Source of the DNA: Pseudoduganella albidiflava
GTDB taxonomy: Bacteria > Pseudomonadota > Gammaproteobacteria > Burkholderiales > Burkholderiaceae_D
Length of the DNA: 64,000 bases
Reading direction: 5' to 3'
Assembly: GCF_004322755.1 (NCBI RefSeq)
Contig: NZ_CP036401.1
Coordinates: forward strand, 124,001 to 188,000
Of the stretch, positions 1 through 9,222 are shown piece after piece. Below the pieces are notes generated by a model. That model had not been told where the DNA came from, made no database searches, and saw only the letters and a list, made by a program, of their open reading frames with translations. Numbering within the stretch: the stretch's first letter is position 1; every line of letters starts with the position of its first letter. The position numbers and the translations under genes are program-made.

Positions 1-981
1 CGGCGGCTCATCGACAAGGTGCTGCAGGTGACGGGAAGCCGCCAGCTGCGCCGGCGCACGAAAGCACTTGGCCTGCTGCGGCCTGCCACGCTGGGCGCGA
101 TCGGATCGAGCCCATGGAAGCTCACCCAGCCCGCGCCCGCGCTGCGCGTACCGGTGCGGTATGAAGTTGCCCAGGGCGGCCAGGTCATCGTGGAAGGCAA
201 CAGCGCAGCCGCGGAACGGGTACCGCAGCGCTGGCGCCTGAGTGCCGCGCAGCAGGCGCAGTACGGGCACATGGAGGTTGCCCCGGCCGCCCACGACGCA
301 TGCCAGGCCAACCCGGCGGGCCGGGGCTTCGCGCCCGCGTGGTACCTGGACGCCGCCAATCCAGCCAGTCTTCCGGCGCCGCAGGTCGGCTATCCCGGCG
401 CGCCCTTCACGGCCGACCTGTTCTGGGCGGCCTGCCGCGGCAAGGCCGGGTTGACGCCGGCCGGTTTCGGCTTCGTCGGCCGGGCATGGCTGCCGCGCCG
501 GGAGCTCGCCGGCACGGTGGACGGCAACGCGGCGTGGGATGCCGACGATGTGCCGCGCCTGCCGCCGGACTTCGACTTCGCCTACTGGAACGGCGCCCCG
601 GCCGACCAGCAATGCGACCATCTCACCGGCAAGGAGCGCTTCACGCTCGTCAACATGCTGCCGCACGATGCGCCATCCGTGCGGATCGATGGCGATGGCA
701 ACAGCGTGCTGGCGTTCACCCTGCCGGCGCAAGCGCTGTTCGCGCTGGCGGCTGGCGAGGACGGCGCCGTCGCCGCCATGCCGCTCGCCATCGATACGGT
801 ATTGATCGACACGCTGGCCGGCACCGTCGAACTGACCTGGCGGCTTTGCCTGGTTGCCGATGGCCGGTTCGCCGACGCCCGCCTGCTGCATGCCCATACG
901 CCGGAACAACTGGACCGCCTGGCCCTCTGGAACGAGCCGGCAGACACCGCCGGCGACACCCAGCCCGCCGTTCCCGCCTGA
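1..981 (+). CDS. DUF2169 domain protein, 5'-truncated by the window edge
   Basis: The reading frame is open from base 1, so the N-terminus lies upstream; the first in-window start-like codon (GTG at 19) is probably internal. The visible ~326 residues contain the block HDACQANPAGRGF and later RFTLVNMLPH, which resemble the DUF2169 family. That family is known from type VI secretion clusters, where it acts as an adaptor for loading PAAR-like effectors. The stop codon is 14 bases before the start of the PAAR-like/RHS gene, which fits a cotranscribed adaptor-effector pair. GC-rich codon use matches the 5' part of the rhs gene. Family assignment is by recalled sequence pattern, not by search. Confidence 0.75.
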   Translation, partial: RRLIDKVLQVTGSRQLRRRTKALGLLRPATLGAIGSSPWKLTQPAPALRVPVRYEVAQGGQVIVEGNSAAAERVPQRWRLSAAQQAQYGHMEVAPAAHDACQANPAGRGFAPAWYLDAANPASLPAPQVGYPGAPFTADLFWAACRGKAGLTPAGFGFVGRAWLPRRELAGTVDGNAAWDADDVPRLPPDFDFAYWNGAPADQQCDHLTGKERFTLVNMLPHDAPSVRIDGDGNSVLAFTLPAQALFALAAGEDGAVAAMPLAIDTVLIDTLAGTVELTWRLCLVADGRFADARLLHAHTPEQLDRLALWNEPADTAGDTQPAVPA

Positions 982-995
982 TTTCCCAGACCGCC

Positions 996-3900
996 ATGGC
1001 CCACGAAACAGTCACGAAATCCAAGCGCTTCTACTGCGTCAGCACGCTTCCCGACATCTGCAAGACCCCGGTCGGCAGTACCGTCGTGCCGATCCCGTAC
1101 ACGATCACGGGCGAATTCGCCGATGCGCAAGCCGTGTCGGCCAATGTGAAGACGCACGGCGAACCGGCCTTCCTGCATGGGCGCAGCTTCATCCCGGCGG
1201 TGAAAGGCGACGAGCGGGGCACGTTGGGCGGCATCAAGAGCGGCACCAACCTGAAGAAAGTGGAGAGCCTGGGCAACAGCTCCACCAAGGGCGCCAACGG
1301 CACGCAAACGGTGCAGGAATCGCGCTTCGTGTGGATGAACAACCGCAACACGATCGGCCGCATCTACGAGCGGGGCGTGCAGGCGCCGCGCAGCCGCCTG
1401 CAGCGCCTTGGCGACTGGCTGAAGGAAGGCGCGAAGGACGCGGCCCAGTACTACAAGGACAATGTGTCCGCCGACATGCACGACATCGGCCAGGCCGGAA
1501 TGGACAAGGGCGGCGACTTGATGACGGCCAGCGCAGCAACCGGCGTGGCCGGTTTGGCGGTAGGTGCTACCGGGGTGGGCGCGCCGGTTGCGGCCGCGAT
1601 GGGAACGGTTGCGGGAGTCGGCGGAGCTACCGGCGGCGTGATGCTTAGCGGTGGTTATGCGTTGGATAGCACGGCCGCGGTGCTCGACCAGGCAGCGGAT
1701 CTCATCCTGACCGGCAAGACGCCCGACTGGGCCGGCACGGCGGCGGGTATAGCCAGCAGCGGCGTAGAGAACCTGGCACTCAACAGGATTAAACGCTTCG
1801 GCGGCGGGATAATGAAATTGCTGCCGTTCGGCGGCAAAGGCAAACCCGGATCGACCCCGGCGCCGGCGAAGCCACCAGCCAAGGCGGGCGGCGGCAACGA
1901 CAAGGATGGCCACGACGGCGGCAAGACCAAGCAGCAGAAAAAGCCGAAGGACGACAAGCCTTCCGATTGCTGCCCGAAGGATGGCGCCCCCGGCGGCAAG
2001 CCCGTCAAGAGCGCGCACCCGGTGCACTTCGGCACCGGCGAGGAAATCCTGCCGCAGACGGACTTCGTGCTCGATGGCCCCACGCCCCTGGACTGGACCC
2101 GCATCTACCGCTCGGGTTCGGAAACGGAAGACTGGGGCCTGCTGGGCGCGCGCTGGGCCACACCCCATACCAGTTCGCTGTCCATCTGCGCGCAGGGCAC
2201 CATCTACCACGAAGCCAGCGGCCGCGCGCTGCGCCTGCCGGCGCTGGCGCCGGGCGAGCAGCACGACCACCGTGCCGAAGGCTTTGTCCTGCGCCGCGAC
2301 AGCGACATGCAGTTCACGCTGACCTGGCGCGACGGCAGCACCGACACGTTCGTGCTGGGCTGTGACGGCTGGCTGCCGCATGGCTACGATGGCGTGAACG
2401 CCATGCTGAAGCCCCGTGATCCGGTGCGCACCCAGCGCTTCCACCTCACCCGGCGCGCCGAGCGCGATGGCACCGGCATCACCATCGAGCGCTTCCAGCA
2501 GGCACGCCCGGACGAAGTGCTGCTGCGCGTGCGCACCGACGATGGCATGGTCATCGAAGCGCTGCGCGACGCATGGCTCCCCGCCGAGCTGGAAGCGGAC
2601 CGCCCGGCCGCGCCACGCATCGGCCAGGTCGACCAGGTATTCGCCGACGGTACCCGTGTGTGTCACGTGCGCTATCGCTACGAGGCCGACGTGCCGGTGG
2701 TGCCGCCCGCAGATACGGCCGCCGGTTCGTTCGACGCACTGCCAGTGCGCTGTGACCTGGTCGAGCAGTTCAACATCGCCGGCCAGTCGCGCACCTATGC
2801 GTATGAACACCACCTGCTGGTGCGCTACACCACGTATTCCGGTTTCGCCCACGGCCTGCATTGGATCAGCCTTGCCGCCTTGCGCGAACGCTGGTCCGGC
2901 ACCACGCTGGACGACGCGCGGCTCGCGGAGCGCAATCCCATCGCCCTGCACAACAGCTACCAGGCGCGCGCCGTACGCACCACCACGGCGGACGGCCGCA
3001 ACGAAGTGGCCATCGCCTACCTGGACGAAGACACCACCCGCGTGACGGAGCCGGACGGCGGCGTGCTCGAATACACCTTCAACGCCAGCTGGCTCGCCAC
3101 CTCCGTGCGGCGTATCGGCCCGGACGGCAGCGTGCGCCCGCTGGGCCGTCGCGAATGGGACCGCGACGGCATGCTGCTGGCCGACATCGACGCCGACGGC
3201 GCGGAAACGCGCTACGGCTACGATGCCGCCGGCAATCTGACCACCGTCACCGATGCGCAGGGCCACGTCACGCGCATCAGCTACGGCCCCGACAACCTGC
3301 CGGTCGCGGTGATAGATGCCCTGGGCCACGCCACGCACAGCCGCTACGACGCCGCTGGCCGGCTCGTCGAGCGCACCGATGCACTGGGCCGGCGCACCGG
3401 CTACGCCTACGACGACAAGGGCCGGCTCGACACGGTGACCGATGCCAAAGGCGGAAATAAACGCCTGGCCTACGACAGCGCCGGCCGCCTCGCCTCATAC
3501 ACCGACTGCTCGGGCTTCACGTCGCGCTACCACTACGACGAGGCGAGCCGCCTGGCCGAGCAGGTCGATGCGATGGGCAACACCACCCGCTATCGCTACG
3601 ACACGATGGGCCGGGTGGTCGAAGTCGTCCACCCGGACGGCACGACGGAAGGTTTCGATTACGACGCCGACAGCAACCTGCTGGCGCATATCGATGGCAA
3701 GGGCCAGCGCATGCGCTATCGCTACGATGGCCACGGGCTGCTGGTGGAGCGCATCGATGCCAAGGAACAGACGCTGGGGTATCGGTACGACAAGGCGCTG
3801 CGCGTGACGGAACTCGTCAACGGCAACGACGAATCGTACTTCTTCACCTACGACGCCGAAGGCCGCCTGACCAGCGAGACCGGTTTCGACGGCAAGGTCA

Positions 3901-6074
3901 CCAAATACATCTACAGCAACGCCGGCCACCTGATGGCCAGCGAATGTGCCGGCGTACGCACGGATTTCGCACGCGATGCCCTCGGTCGCCTGCTGGCCAA
4001 GAGCAATGCCGATGGCGCCGTGCGCTACGCCTACGATGCGCTGGGCCGCCTGATCGCCACTTCTACGCGCGAGGCCGAGCACCGCTTCATGTACGACCCG
4101 GTCGGGCAACTGATCGACGAACGTGCGGCCTATTCGCCCGGGCCGGCACTATTGCCTGGACAGGAAGTCGAACCCATTGCCGCGTTCACGATGACGCATG
4201 CGTACGATGAACTGGGCAACCGCATCCAGACCATCCTGCCCAATGGCCGGCGCATCGACACGCTGCGCTACGGCAGCGGGCACTGGCATGGCACGCTGTG
4301 GCAGGGGAGGACGCTGGTGGATCTGGAGCGGGATCACCTGCACCGCGAAACCGTGCGCGAACTGGGCAGCGGCCGCGAACGGCTGACGGAGCGCCGCAGC
4401 TACGATCCGCAGTCGCGGCTAAGCGGCTTTAGTCTTGACCTGGGTTCGAAGCGGCTGCGCGAGCGTCTTTACGAATACGACGCGACCGGCAACCTGGTGC
4501 ATATCGATGACAAGGTGCGCGGCAGCATCCGCTACACCTACGATCCGCTGGGGCAGTTGCTGTCGGCCGTGCAGCCTGGGCTGACGGAAACGTTTGCGTT
4601 TGATCCGGCGGGTAATTTGCTCGATCCGGGACCTGCAGCGGCGTCTGCATCGGCGCCCGCATCCGCCCCGATCGATACGCGCCAGGTATTGCGTGAGCTC
4701 GATGAGCAGCCTTCACCTGGCACCCGACCACCCGCGCGGCTGGCTAAGGTGACGCATAACCTGCTGTTGCAGTACATGGGGTATGCGTACGAATACGATG
4801 TGCAGGGCAATACAGTCGTCAAGCGGCCACGCCTCGCCGCGACGGCGAATGAAGAAGGCGTGCTGACGTTCTCTTACGATGCCGACAATCGGCTGACGAC
4901 GGCTGTTCGCAGCTTCCCCAACTCTCGTGTCGTTGCGCGGTACAGCTACGATGCGTTCGGGCGGCGTATTGCAAAGCGGGTCGATGAGCAGCGGTGGGTG
5001 GAAGGGGAGGAGCCGCCGCCTGTTGGGCAGGCGCATACGGGCAAGCTCACGCTGTTCGTGTGGGATGGCGATGTGATGGTGCAGGAGGTGTTGGCTGATA
5101 AGACGGTTACGTATATTTATGAGCCGGATAGTTTTGTGCCGTTAGCGCGGGTGGAGTCGGTAGGTGGTGGTGAGACTTACCATCCTTCAGATATAAATAT
5201 ACAGCGAATCGGGGACGGTCAGTTTTTGGATGGCCAAGCGATACAGGATACGCATGTCAGAATTTGGCGGCTGCATACGCAATTGGAACACGAGAATTGC
5301 CACCGAAAAAACTGGCAGAAAATATTAGTTGATGCTAAAAATCATGCCCCAAGCGACCACATTCTGCACTACCAATGTGATTATATGGGCACTGCGCAGG
5401 AGCTGATTGGCGAAAACGGCACAGCTGCTTGGACGGCGCGATATCGAACTTGGGGACGCCTATCTCAGAAATTTGTTCAGCATGTAGACCAGCCACTGAG
5501 GTTTCAAGGTCAATACGAGGACTCGGAAACCAGGCTCTTCTATAATCGTCATAGGTATTACGATCCCGACTCGGCCCGGTATGTCACGCAAGATCCGATT
5601 GGACTGCTTGGCGGGGAAAACTCATATATTTATGCACCGAATCCAACGTTATGGGCGGATCCACTTGGCTTAGCAGCTGGCAAGGCACGCCCTGCGAGCG
5701 GATGGAACTATAATAATATGCCTAATATTCCGGGCATGCAGAAACACCATGTTATACCGCAGCAGTGGCAAAAGCATCCTGCAATGCAAAAGTCTGGTAT
5801 AAACATTCATGATCCTAAAAACATCATATACTTGCCTTGTGATGAGAAAAATCATCCTACCCGGACTGTGCATAAAGGATCGCATCCCGGATATAGTGTT
5901 GTAATAGCGGAGGAGCTAACTGATATCGATATGAGGGGTCGAGAGAGCGGTTGGGGGCAAGCACAGTACAAAAGTGCAATAGAAGACCTAATCACGGAAA
6001 AGCGCGTTCAACTTAGGCGTGGTGAAATCATGCTGAACAAGAATTCGAAACGCTCTAATTCATGTTTGCTATAG
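996..6074 (+). CDS. PAAR-like (DUF4150) RHS polymorphic toxin with C-terminal AHH nuclease
   Basis: 1692 aa from ATG 996; the open frame extends further upstream but only as a shadow of the DUF2169 gene. Layout: PAAR-like DUF4150 region (about 1-130), Gly/Ala-rich hydrophobic stretch (about 175-245), low-complexity linker, DUF6531 (from about 340), many RHS/YD repeats, and an RHS core ending near residue 1556 (DPIGLLGGENSY ... WADPLGL). The last ~135 residues carry KHHVIPQQWQKH, then NIHDPKNIIYLP and HKGSHPGYS, the pattern of AHH nucleases of the HNH/Endo VII superfamily, so a DNA-cleaving toxin is inferred. From about 5090 the DNA becomes AT-richer, as expected for an exchanged C-terminal tip. 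DUF2169 lies upstream and an Imm11-type gene directly downstream, so this is probably a type VI secretion cargo. Confidence 0.9.
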   Translation: MAHETVTKSKRFYCVSTLPDICKTPVGSTVVPIPYTITGEFADAQAVSANVKTHGEPAFLHGRSFIPAVKGDERGTLGGIKSGTNLKKVESLGNSSTKGANGTQTVQESRFVWMNNRNTIGRIYERGVQAPRSRLQRLGDWLKEGAKDAAQYYKDNVSADMHDIGQAGMDKGGDLMTASAATGVAGLAVGATGVGAPVAAAMGTVAGVGGATGGVMLSGGYALDSTAAVLDQAADLILTGKTPDWAGTAAGIASSGVENLALNRIKRFGGGIMKLLPFGGKGKPGSTPAPAKPPAKAGGGNDKDGHDGGKTKQQKKPKDDKPSDCCPKDGAPGGKPVKSAHPVHFGTGEEILPQTDFVLDGPTPLDWTRIYRSGSETEDWGLLGARWATPHTSSLSICAQGTIYHEASGRALRLPALAPGEQHDHRAEGFVLRRDSDMQFTLTWRDGSTDTFVLGCDGWLPHGYDGVNAMLKPRDPVRTQRFHLTRRAERDGTGITIERFQQARPDEVLLRVRTDDGMVIEALRDAWLPAELEADRPAAPRIGQVDQVFADGTRVCHVRYRYEADVPVVPPADTAAGSFDALPVRCDLVEQFNIAGQSRTYAYEHHLLVRYTTYSGFAHGLHWISLAALRERWSGTTLDDARLAERNPIALHNSYQARAVRTTTADGRNEVAIAYLDEDTTRVTEPDGGVLEYTFNASWLATSVRRIGPDGSVRPLGRREWDRDGMLLADIDADGAETRYGYDAAGNLTTVTDAQGHVTRISYGPDNLPVAVIDALGHATHSRYDAAGRLVERTDALGRRTGYAYDDKGRLDTVTDAKGGNKRLAYDSAGRLASYTDCSGFTSRYHYDEASRLAEQVDAMGNTTRYRYDTMGRVVEVVHPDGTTEGFDYDADSNLLAHIDGKGQRMRYRYDGHGLLVERIDAKEQTLGYRYDKALRVTELVNGNDESYFFTYDAEGRLTSETGFDGKVTKYIYSNAGHLMASECAGVRTDFARDALGRLLAKSNADGAVRYAYDALGRLIATSTREAEHRFMYDPVGQLIDERAAYSPGPALLPGQEVEPIAAFTMTHAYDELGNRIQTILPNGRRIDTLRYGSGHWHGTLWQGRTLVDLERDHLHRETVRELGSGRERLTERRSYDPQSRLSGFSLDLGSKRLRERLYEYDATGNLVHIDDKVRGSIRYTYDPLGQLLSAVQPGLTETFAFDPAGNLLDPGPAAASASAPASAPIDTRQVLRELDEQPSPGTRPPARLAKVTHNLLLQYMGYAYEYDVQGNTVVKRPRLAATANEEGVLTFSYDADNRLTTAVRSFPNSRVVARYSYDAFGRRIAKRVDEQRWVEGEEPPPVGQAHTGKLTLFVWDGDVMVQEVLADKTVTYIYEPDSFVPLARVESVGGGETYHPSDINIQRIGDGQFLDGQAIQDTHVRIWRLHTQLEHENCHRKNWQKILVDAKNHAPSDHILHYQCDYMGTAQELIGENGTAAWTARYRTWGRLSQKFVQHVDQPLRFQGQYEDSETRLFYNRHRYYDPDSARYVTQDPIGLLGGENSYIYAPNPTLWADPLGLAAGKARPASGWNYNNMPNIPGMQKHHVIPQQWQKHPAMQKSGINIHDPKNIIYLPCDEKNHPTRTVHKGSHPGYSVVIAEELTDIDMRGRESGWGQAQYKSAIEDLITEKRVQLRRGEIMLNKNSKRSNSCLL

Positions 6075-6083
6075 GGGGGTGAA

Positions 6084-6656
6084 ATGTATTATGTTTTATC
6101 GGTTAGTGATGATTACCCGGATAATTATTGGTTCGAATATGACCATGTTAATTCGCCAGACTATCTCTCGTTTCAATCGGGGTCGGTGATTAAGGAGGTG
6201 GGCGCGAAGCCCGTATTTATTCTAAATAAAAAAATTAGCGCTAATGGATTAATTGGGTTTGATTTTTTAGTATCAGATGGAGGGTATTTTATAAGTTCAA
6301 AATTTGCTGAATTAATAAGAAATATTGCTCAAAATGATGTGCAGCTCATAGAGGCTGAGGTTTATTTAAACAAAACAAGAATTGAGGAATATTATATAGC
6401 AAATATTAAAAACTTGGTTTCTTGTGTTGATATGGGGAATTCTACTTACAAGCCACTTATCAAAAAAGATCCAGAGGGGCCAAAAAAATTCATACGATAT
6501 GAATTCATTGAAAATAGTTTAAAGTCGCATAAAATTGTTCGGTGTAAAGAGAGTCCTCGAACCATTGTTGTATCGGAGGATTTTAAGCAAGCGTGCATAA
6601 GCCATGGGATAAAAGGAGTTGATTTTTTGCGTAATGGAGTGAGAGAGTACGAATAA
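6084..6656 (+). CDS. Imm11-type (DUF1629) immunity protein, cognate copy
   Basis: 190 aa, starting 9 bases after the rhs stop with a GGGGGG-rich ribosome binding site. The protein follows the Imm11/DUF1629 plan: FLVSDGGYFISSKFAELI in the middle (the loose SD.f...l block of the family) and TIVVSEDFKQAC ... IKGVDFL at the C-terminus. Placement directly behind the AHH toxin makes it the probable cognate antitoxin that neutralises the nuclease in the cytoplasm. It is AT-rich compared with the chromosome. A clear paralogue of equal length lies at 7272-7844. The family call is from motif memory; immunity function is inferred from position. Confidence 0.78.
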   Translation: MYYVLSVSDDYPDNYWFEYDHVNSPDYLSFQSGSVIKEVGAKPVFILNKKISANGLIGFDFLVSDGGYFISSKFAELIRNIAQNDVQLIEAEVYLNKTRIEEYYIANIKNLVSCVDMGNSTYKPLIKKDPEGPKKFIRYEFIENSLKSHKIVRCKESPRTIVVSEDFKQACISHGIKGVDFLRNGVREYE

Positions 6657-6696
6657 AGAGAGCGAAGTGCGAAAAATGCTCGCTTGCGATTCCTAG

Positions 6697-7067
6697 GGAA
6701 GCACTGATTAAGCGCCATCTTGCTACCCCGGCATGCTGCCGTACTGGCACAATGACACATCCCTGTTCTGCTCCCCTGATGGTGAAGCAATCGAGCTTTT
6801 CCGACGTCGAGTTCGCTGGCAAGAAGAAACGCACACGCCGCGAGCGGGTCCTCGCTGAAATCGAGGCCATCACTCCTTGGGCGGCATTGGTTGCCGCCTT
6901 GCTGCCGTATTATTCCAGGGGCGATGGACGTGGGCGCCCGCCGATGGGCTTGGAGCGCATGCTGCGCATGTACATCGTCCAGCAGTGCTTTGGCTTGTCC
7001 GACGAAGGCATTGAAGACGCCATCTACGATAGCCAAGCGATTCGGGGCTTCGTCGGAATCGATCTGA
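6697..7067 (+). mobile_element. IS5-family insertion sequence remnant (left end only)
   Basis: The left part of an IS5-like element is present. CTAG at 6693-6696, a typical IS5-family target, abuts a probable left terminus beginning GGAAGCACTGATTAAG. The transposase frame opens at 6752 and is cut at about 7067, where it switches abruptly to rhs sequence. No right end or second CTAG next to a right terminus is visible. The remnant separates the cognate immunity gene from the first rhs fragment, so a transposition plus deletion probably helped form this junction. Confidence 0.75.
6752..7067 (+). pseudogene. IS5-family transposase, N-terminal fragment
   Basis: About 105 residues survive, including VKQSSFSDVEFAGKKKRTRR, RGRPPMGLERMLRMYIVQQC and GLSDEGIEDAIYD, characteristic of the N-terminal DUF772-type region of IS5-group transposases. 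The DDE catalytic part is missing because the frame runs into rhs-derived sequence at about 7068. An internal ATG at 6779 (MVKQSS) is an equally likely original start. It is non-functional as a transposase. Confidence 0.8.
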
Positions 7068-7262
7068 CCTGCGACGCGACAGCGACACGCAGTTCACGCT
7101 GACCTGCCGCGACGGCAGCAACGACACCTTCATCCTCGGTTGCGACGGCTGGCTGCCGCACGGCTACGACGGCGTGAACGCCATGCTCAAGCCCCGCGAG
7201 CCGGCGCGCACGCAACGCTTTTACTTGTCGCGGCGCGCCGAGCGCGATGGCAGCGGCATAGG
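7068..7262 (+). pseudogene. rhs fragment A (DUF6531-end segment)
   Basis: This stretch is closely similar to bases about 2293-2490 of the intact rhs gene: it encodes FTLTCRDGSNDTF, GCDGWLPHGYDGVNAMLKPR and RRAERDGSGI against near-identical peptides there. It has no start, is fused on the left to the IS5 transposase remnant and ends ten bases before the second Imm11 start codon. It is a relic and not a gene. Confidence 0.9.
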
Positions 7263-7271
7263 AGAATTGCA

Positions 7272-7844
7272 ATGTATTACGTTTTATCGGTTAGTGATGA
7301 TTACCCGGATAACTATTATTTCAAATATGATCATGCCGGCTCACCAAACTATCTCTCGTTTAAATCAGCGAGGCTTGTCGGGGACTTAAGCCTGCAACCC
7401 ACATTTAGGCTGAATGGAAAAATCGGCATCGATCGATTAATGGAGCATGACTTCTTCATGTCAGATGGGGGAGATTTTATAAGCCCTAAGTTTGCCGAAC
7501 TGATACGAGCCTTTGCTCCAAATGATGTGCAGCTTATTGAGGCTACTGTATTTATAAATAACAAAAAAATCAACAGATTTTATATAGCGAATATTTTGCA
7601 TTCAGTTGCTTGTATTGACATGAAAAAATCCATCTATAAGCCGCTTATAAAAAGTGATCCAGGAGGCCCGAAAAGCTTTACGCGATACGAGTTCATTGAG
7701 AATAGTTTGGAATCACACGATATTGTAAGGTGTAAGGAAGACCTTGAAACCATTGTTGTTTCGGAGGATCTTGTACAAGCATGCAATAGGGCTGCGATAA
7801 AAGGGATTGAATTTTTGCGTAATGGCGTCAGTGATTATGAATAG
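7272..7844 (+). CDS. Orphan Imm11-type immunity protein, second copy
   Basis: 190 aa, the same length as the protein at 6084, sharing its first residues (MYYVLSVSDDYPDNY) and the blocks FAELIR, NDVQLIEA, RYEFIENSL, TIVVSED and FLRNGV. ATG 7272 is chosen because it matches the paralogue start and follows GGAGAATTGCA. Divergence concentrates at about residues 30-60, which might alter toxin specificity. There is no toxin directly upstream, only an rhs fragment, so it is an orphan immunity gene, perhaps protective against a related AHH toxin carried by other strains. Confidence 0.75.
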   Translation: MYYVLSVSDDYPDNYYFKYDHAGSPNYLSFKSARLVGDLSLQPTFRLNGKIGIDRLMEHDFFMSDGGDFISPKFAELIRAFAPNDVQLIEATVFINNKKINRFYIANILHSVACIDMKKSIYKPLIKSDPGGPKSFTRYEFIENSLESHDIVRCKEDLETIVVSEDLVQACNRAAIKGIEFLRNGVSDYE

Positions 7845-7966
7845 CAGGGCGAAGTTTGACCGATGTCCTATCTAGAGTATTTCGAAATAAAATTCAACGC
7901 CTCAATGGCGGAACTGCCTCTATCGCTTTAATTTAAGATCGAAACTTGAGCCTTCGCGGCACGCTC

Positions 7967-8172
7967 TATTTTGCCGGCGCTGGCACCGGGCCAGCAGCAT
8001 GACCACCGCGCCGAAGGTTTTGTGCTACGCCGCGACTGCGACACGCACTTCACGCTGACCTGACGCGACGGCAGCACCTATACGTTCGTGCAGGGCGGCG
8101 ACGGCCGATGGCATCGGCATCACCATCGAGCGGCACCACCAGGCACGCCCCGGCGAAGTGCTGCTGCGCGTG
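7967..8172 (+). pseudogene. rhs fragment B, with internal deletion
   Basis: The left part matches intact rhs from about 2236 to 2370 (LPALAPGQQHDHRAEGFVLRRD is readable), then jumps to about 2463-2540 (GIGITIERHHQARPGEVLLRV), skipping roughly 90 bases. It contains stop codons (TGA in the former LTWRDG stretch). The 120 bases between the second Imm11 gene and this fragment hold only a 22-codon open frame (7863) that I cannot support as a gene. Confidence 0.85.
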
Positions 8173-8226
8173 CACGAGGACGACCACATTGTTGAGATAG
8201 ATCAAATGTCGTTTTTTTATACATAG
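8173..8226 (+). pseudogene. 3' remnant of a VOC-type immunity-like gene fused to rhs fragment B
   Basis: Read from 8173 in frame, the DNA encodes EDDHIVEIDQMSFFYT then TAG, nearly the same as the last 18 residues of the protein at 9549-9959 (EDDYIVETDQMPFFYTY). The DNA after the stop (ATTCATTCAGTAATATGCAAG, offset by a few bases) also resembles the DNA after 9959. A third VOC-gene copy therefore once ended here and was truncated by a junction with rhs sequence. Confidence 0.85.
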
Positions 8227-8298
8227 TGACTTTACATTTCCTATGGGATTCATTCAGTAATATGCAAGAGATGAATTTCCGTAGCTCTTGTGTCAATT

Positions 8299-9192
8299 AT
8301 GACAGCCGTTAATATAATCATTCCTGTTGAAAATATCGCTGAAGTCAAAGCATATTATCGTGACATTATGTTATTCTTCGAGGATGAAGGGGAGTTCTTG
8401 CTTCCTGTTGAAGATCCCCCTATCTCTCTTCAGGTAATGGCCGTTACCTGGGAGTCTATGCAGCGCTATCCGCCAAAGAAGAATTTCCCAATATTCGCAT
8501 ATGAGTTGGAGAAAAATTTCCTTTCCTATTGCTGGGTGATATATCAAAATGGTGGTTTGATTGATGAGGTTTTTAAGCATGAAGAGGGCTACTACGCACG
8601 CGTTCGCGATCCAGCTGATAATGTGTTCGAAATTTCGTGCATGAGCTTTGATGACGATATCGACGTACTTGAATATAAGAAAATCTCTGAAGCGCTGAAT
8701 CTAGTTATTGAGCCGTCTCGCCTTTTCTCGAGTGAAATAAAGAGGGACACAAATGTCATTGAAGGCAAGGTGCGTATGCAAGCCCCTCCGCGTGGGCAAA
8801 TAATTTTGCCAGTTGATAATTACGACGAGGCGCGGATGTATTATCGCGATATATTATCGTTCGTCGAAATTGGTGAACTATTTTTCCTGCCCTTAGAAGT
8901 TTCTTCCGTTTCAATAAAATTGAAAAGGATAACGGAGCAAGAGAGGCGTTTTTTTCCTTCGGGGAAGCGTTATATGAGTTTCTCTTACAAAATACAAAGC
9001 AACTTTCTGTCCTACTGCCTAGCACTCTATAAGAAGGGGGCGATATTTGATATGGCATGTGAGACCCCAGGCGGATATTTTGCAAGAATTTGCGATCCTG
9101 CTGGAAATCAATTTGAGATATTCTGTGATAACTTCGATGAAGACAATAATGAAGTTAGTTCTGAGGAAATGCCATTCTTCTTTCGGTATTAG
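8299..9192 (+). CDS. Tandem two-domain VOC-fold protein, orphan immunity candidate
   Basis: 297 aa with two homologous halves, each resembling a vicinal-oxygen-chelate (glyoxalase/bleomycin resistance) module. Half 1 has VNIIIPVENIAEVKAYYRD ... GYYARVRDPADNVFEISC; half 2 has GQIILPVDNYDEARMYYRD ... GGYFARICDPAGNQFEIFC. Start ATG 8299 (MTAVNIIIPV) aligns with MATVNIIIPV of the single-domain paralogue at 9549; GTG 8290 is an alternative. The tail EEMPFFFRY matches QMPFFYTY of the paralogue. No enzyme context is present. Position in an rhs remnant array and low GC suggest an immunity role, which is inference; an ordinary VOC enzyme cannot be excluded. Confidence 0.65.
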   Translation: MTAVNIIIPVENIAEVKAYYRDIMLFFEDEGEFLLPVEDPPISLQVMAVTWESMQRYPPKKNFPIFAYELEKNFLSYCWVIYQNGGLIDEVFKHEEGYYARVRDPADNVFEISCMSFDDDIDVLEYKKISEALNLVIEPSRLFSSEIKRDTNVIEGKVRMQAPPRGQIILPVDNYDEARMYYRDILSFVEIGELFFLPLEVSSVSIKLKRITEQERRFFPSGKRYMSFSYKIQSNFLSYCLALYKKGAIFDMACETPGGYFARICDPAGNQFEIFCDNFDEDNNEVSSEEMPFFFRY

Positions 9193-9222
9193 GCTTCTTA
9201 TGACGCCCGACTGTTCCTGGAC

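Noticed and set aside
300..995. N-terminal extension of the rhs frame
   Set aside because: It overlaps the DUF2169 gene in another frame and lacks a start signal; MAHETVTKSK at 996 begins the DUF4150 domain.
582..3338. Long open frame on the minus strand opposite the rhs gene
   Set aside because: It is a shadow of GC-rich rhs coding DNA; it has no ribosome site and its residues are Arg/Ala/Val-rich without domain motifs.
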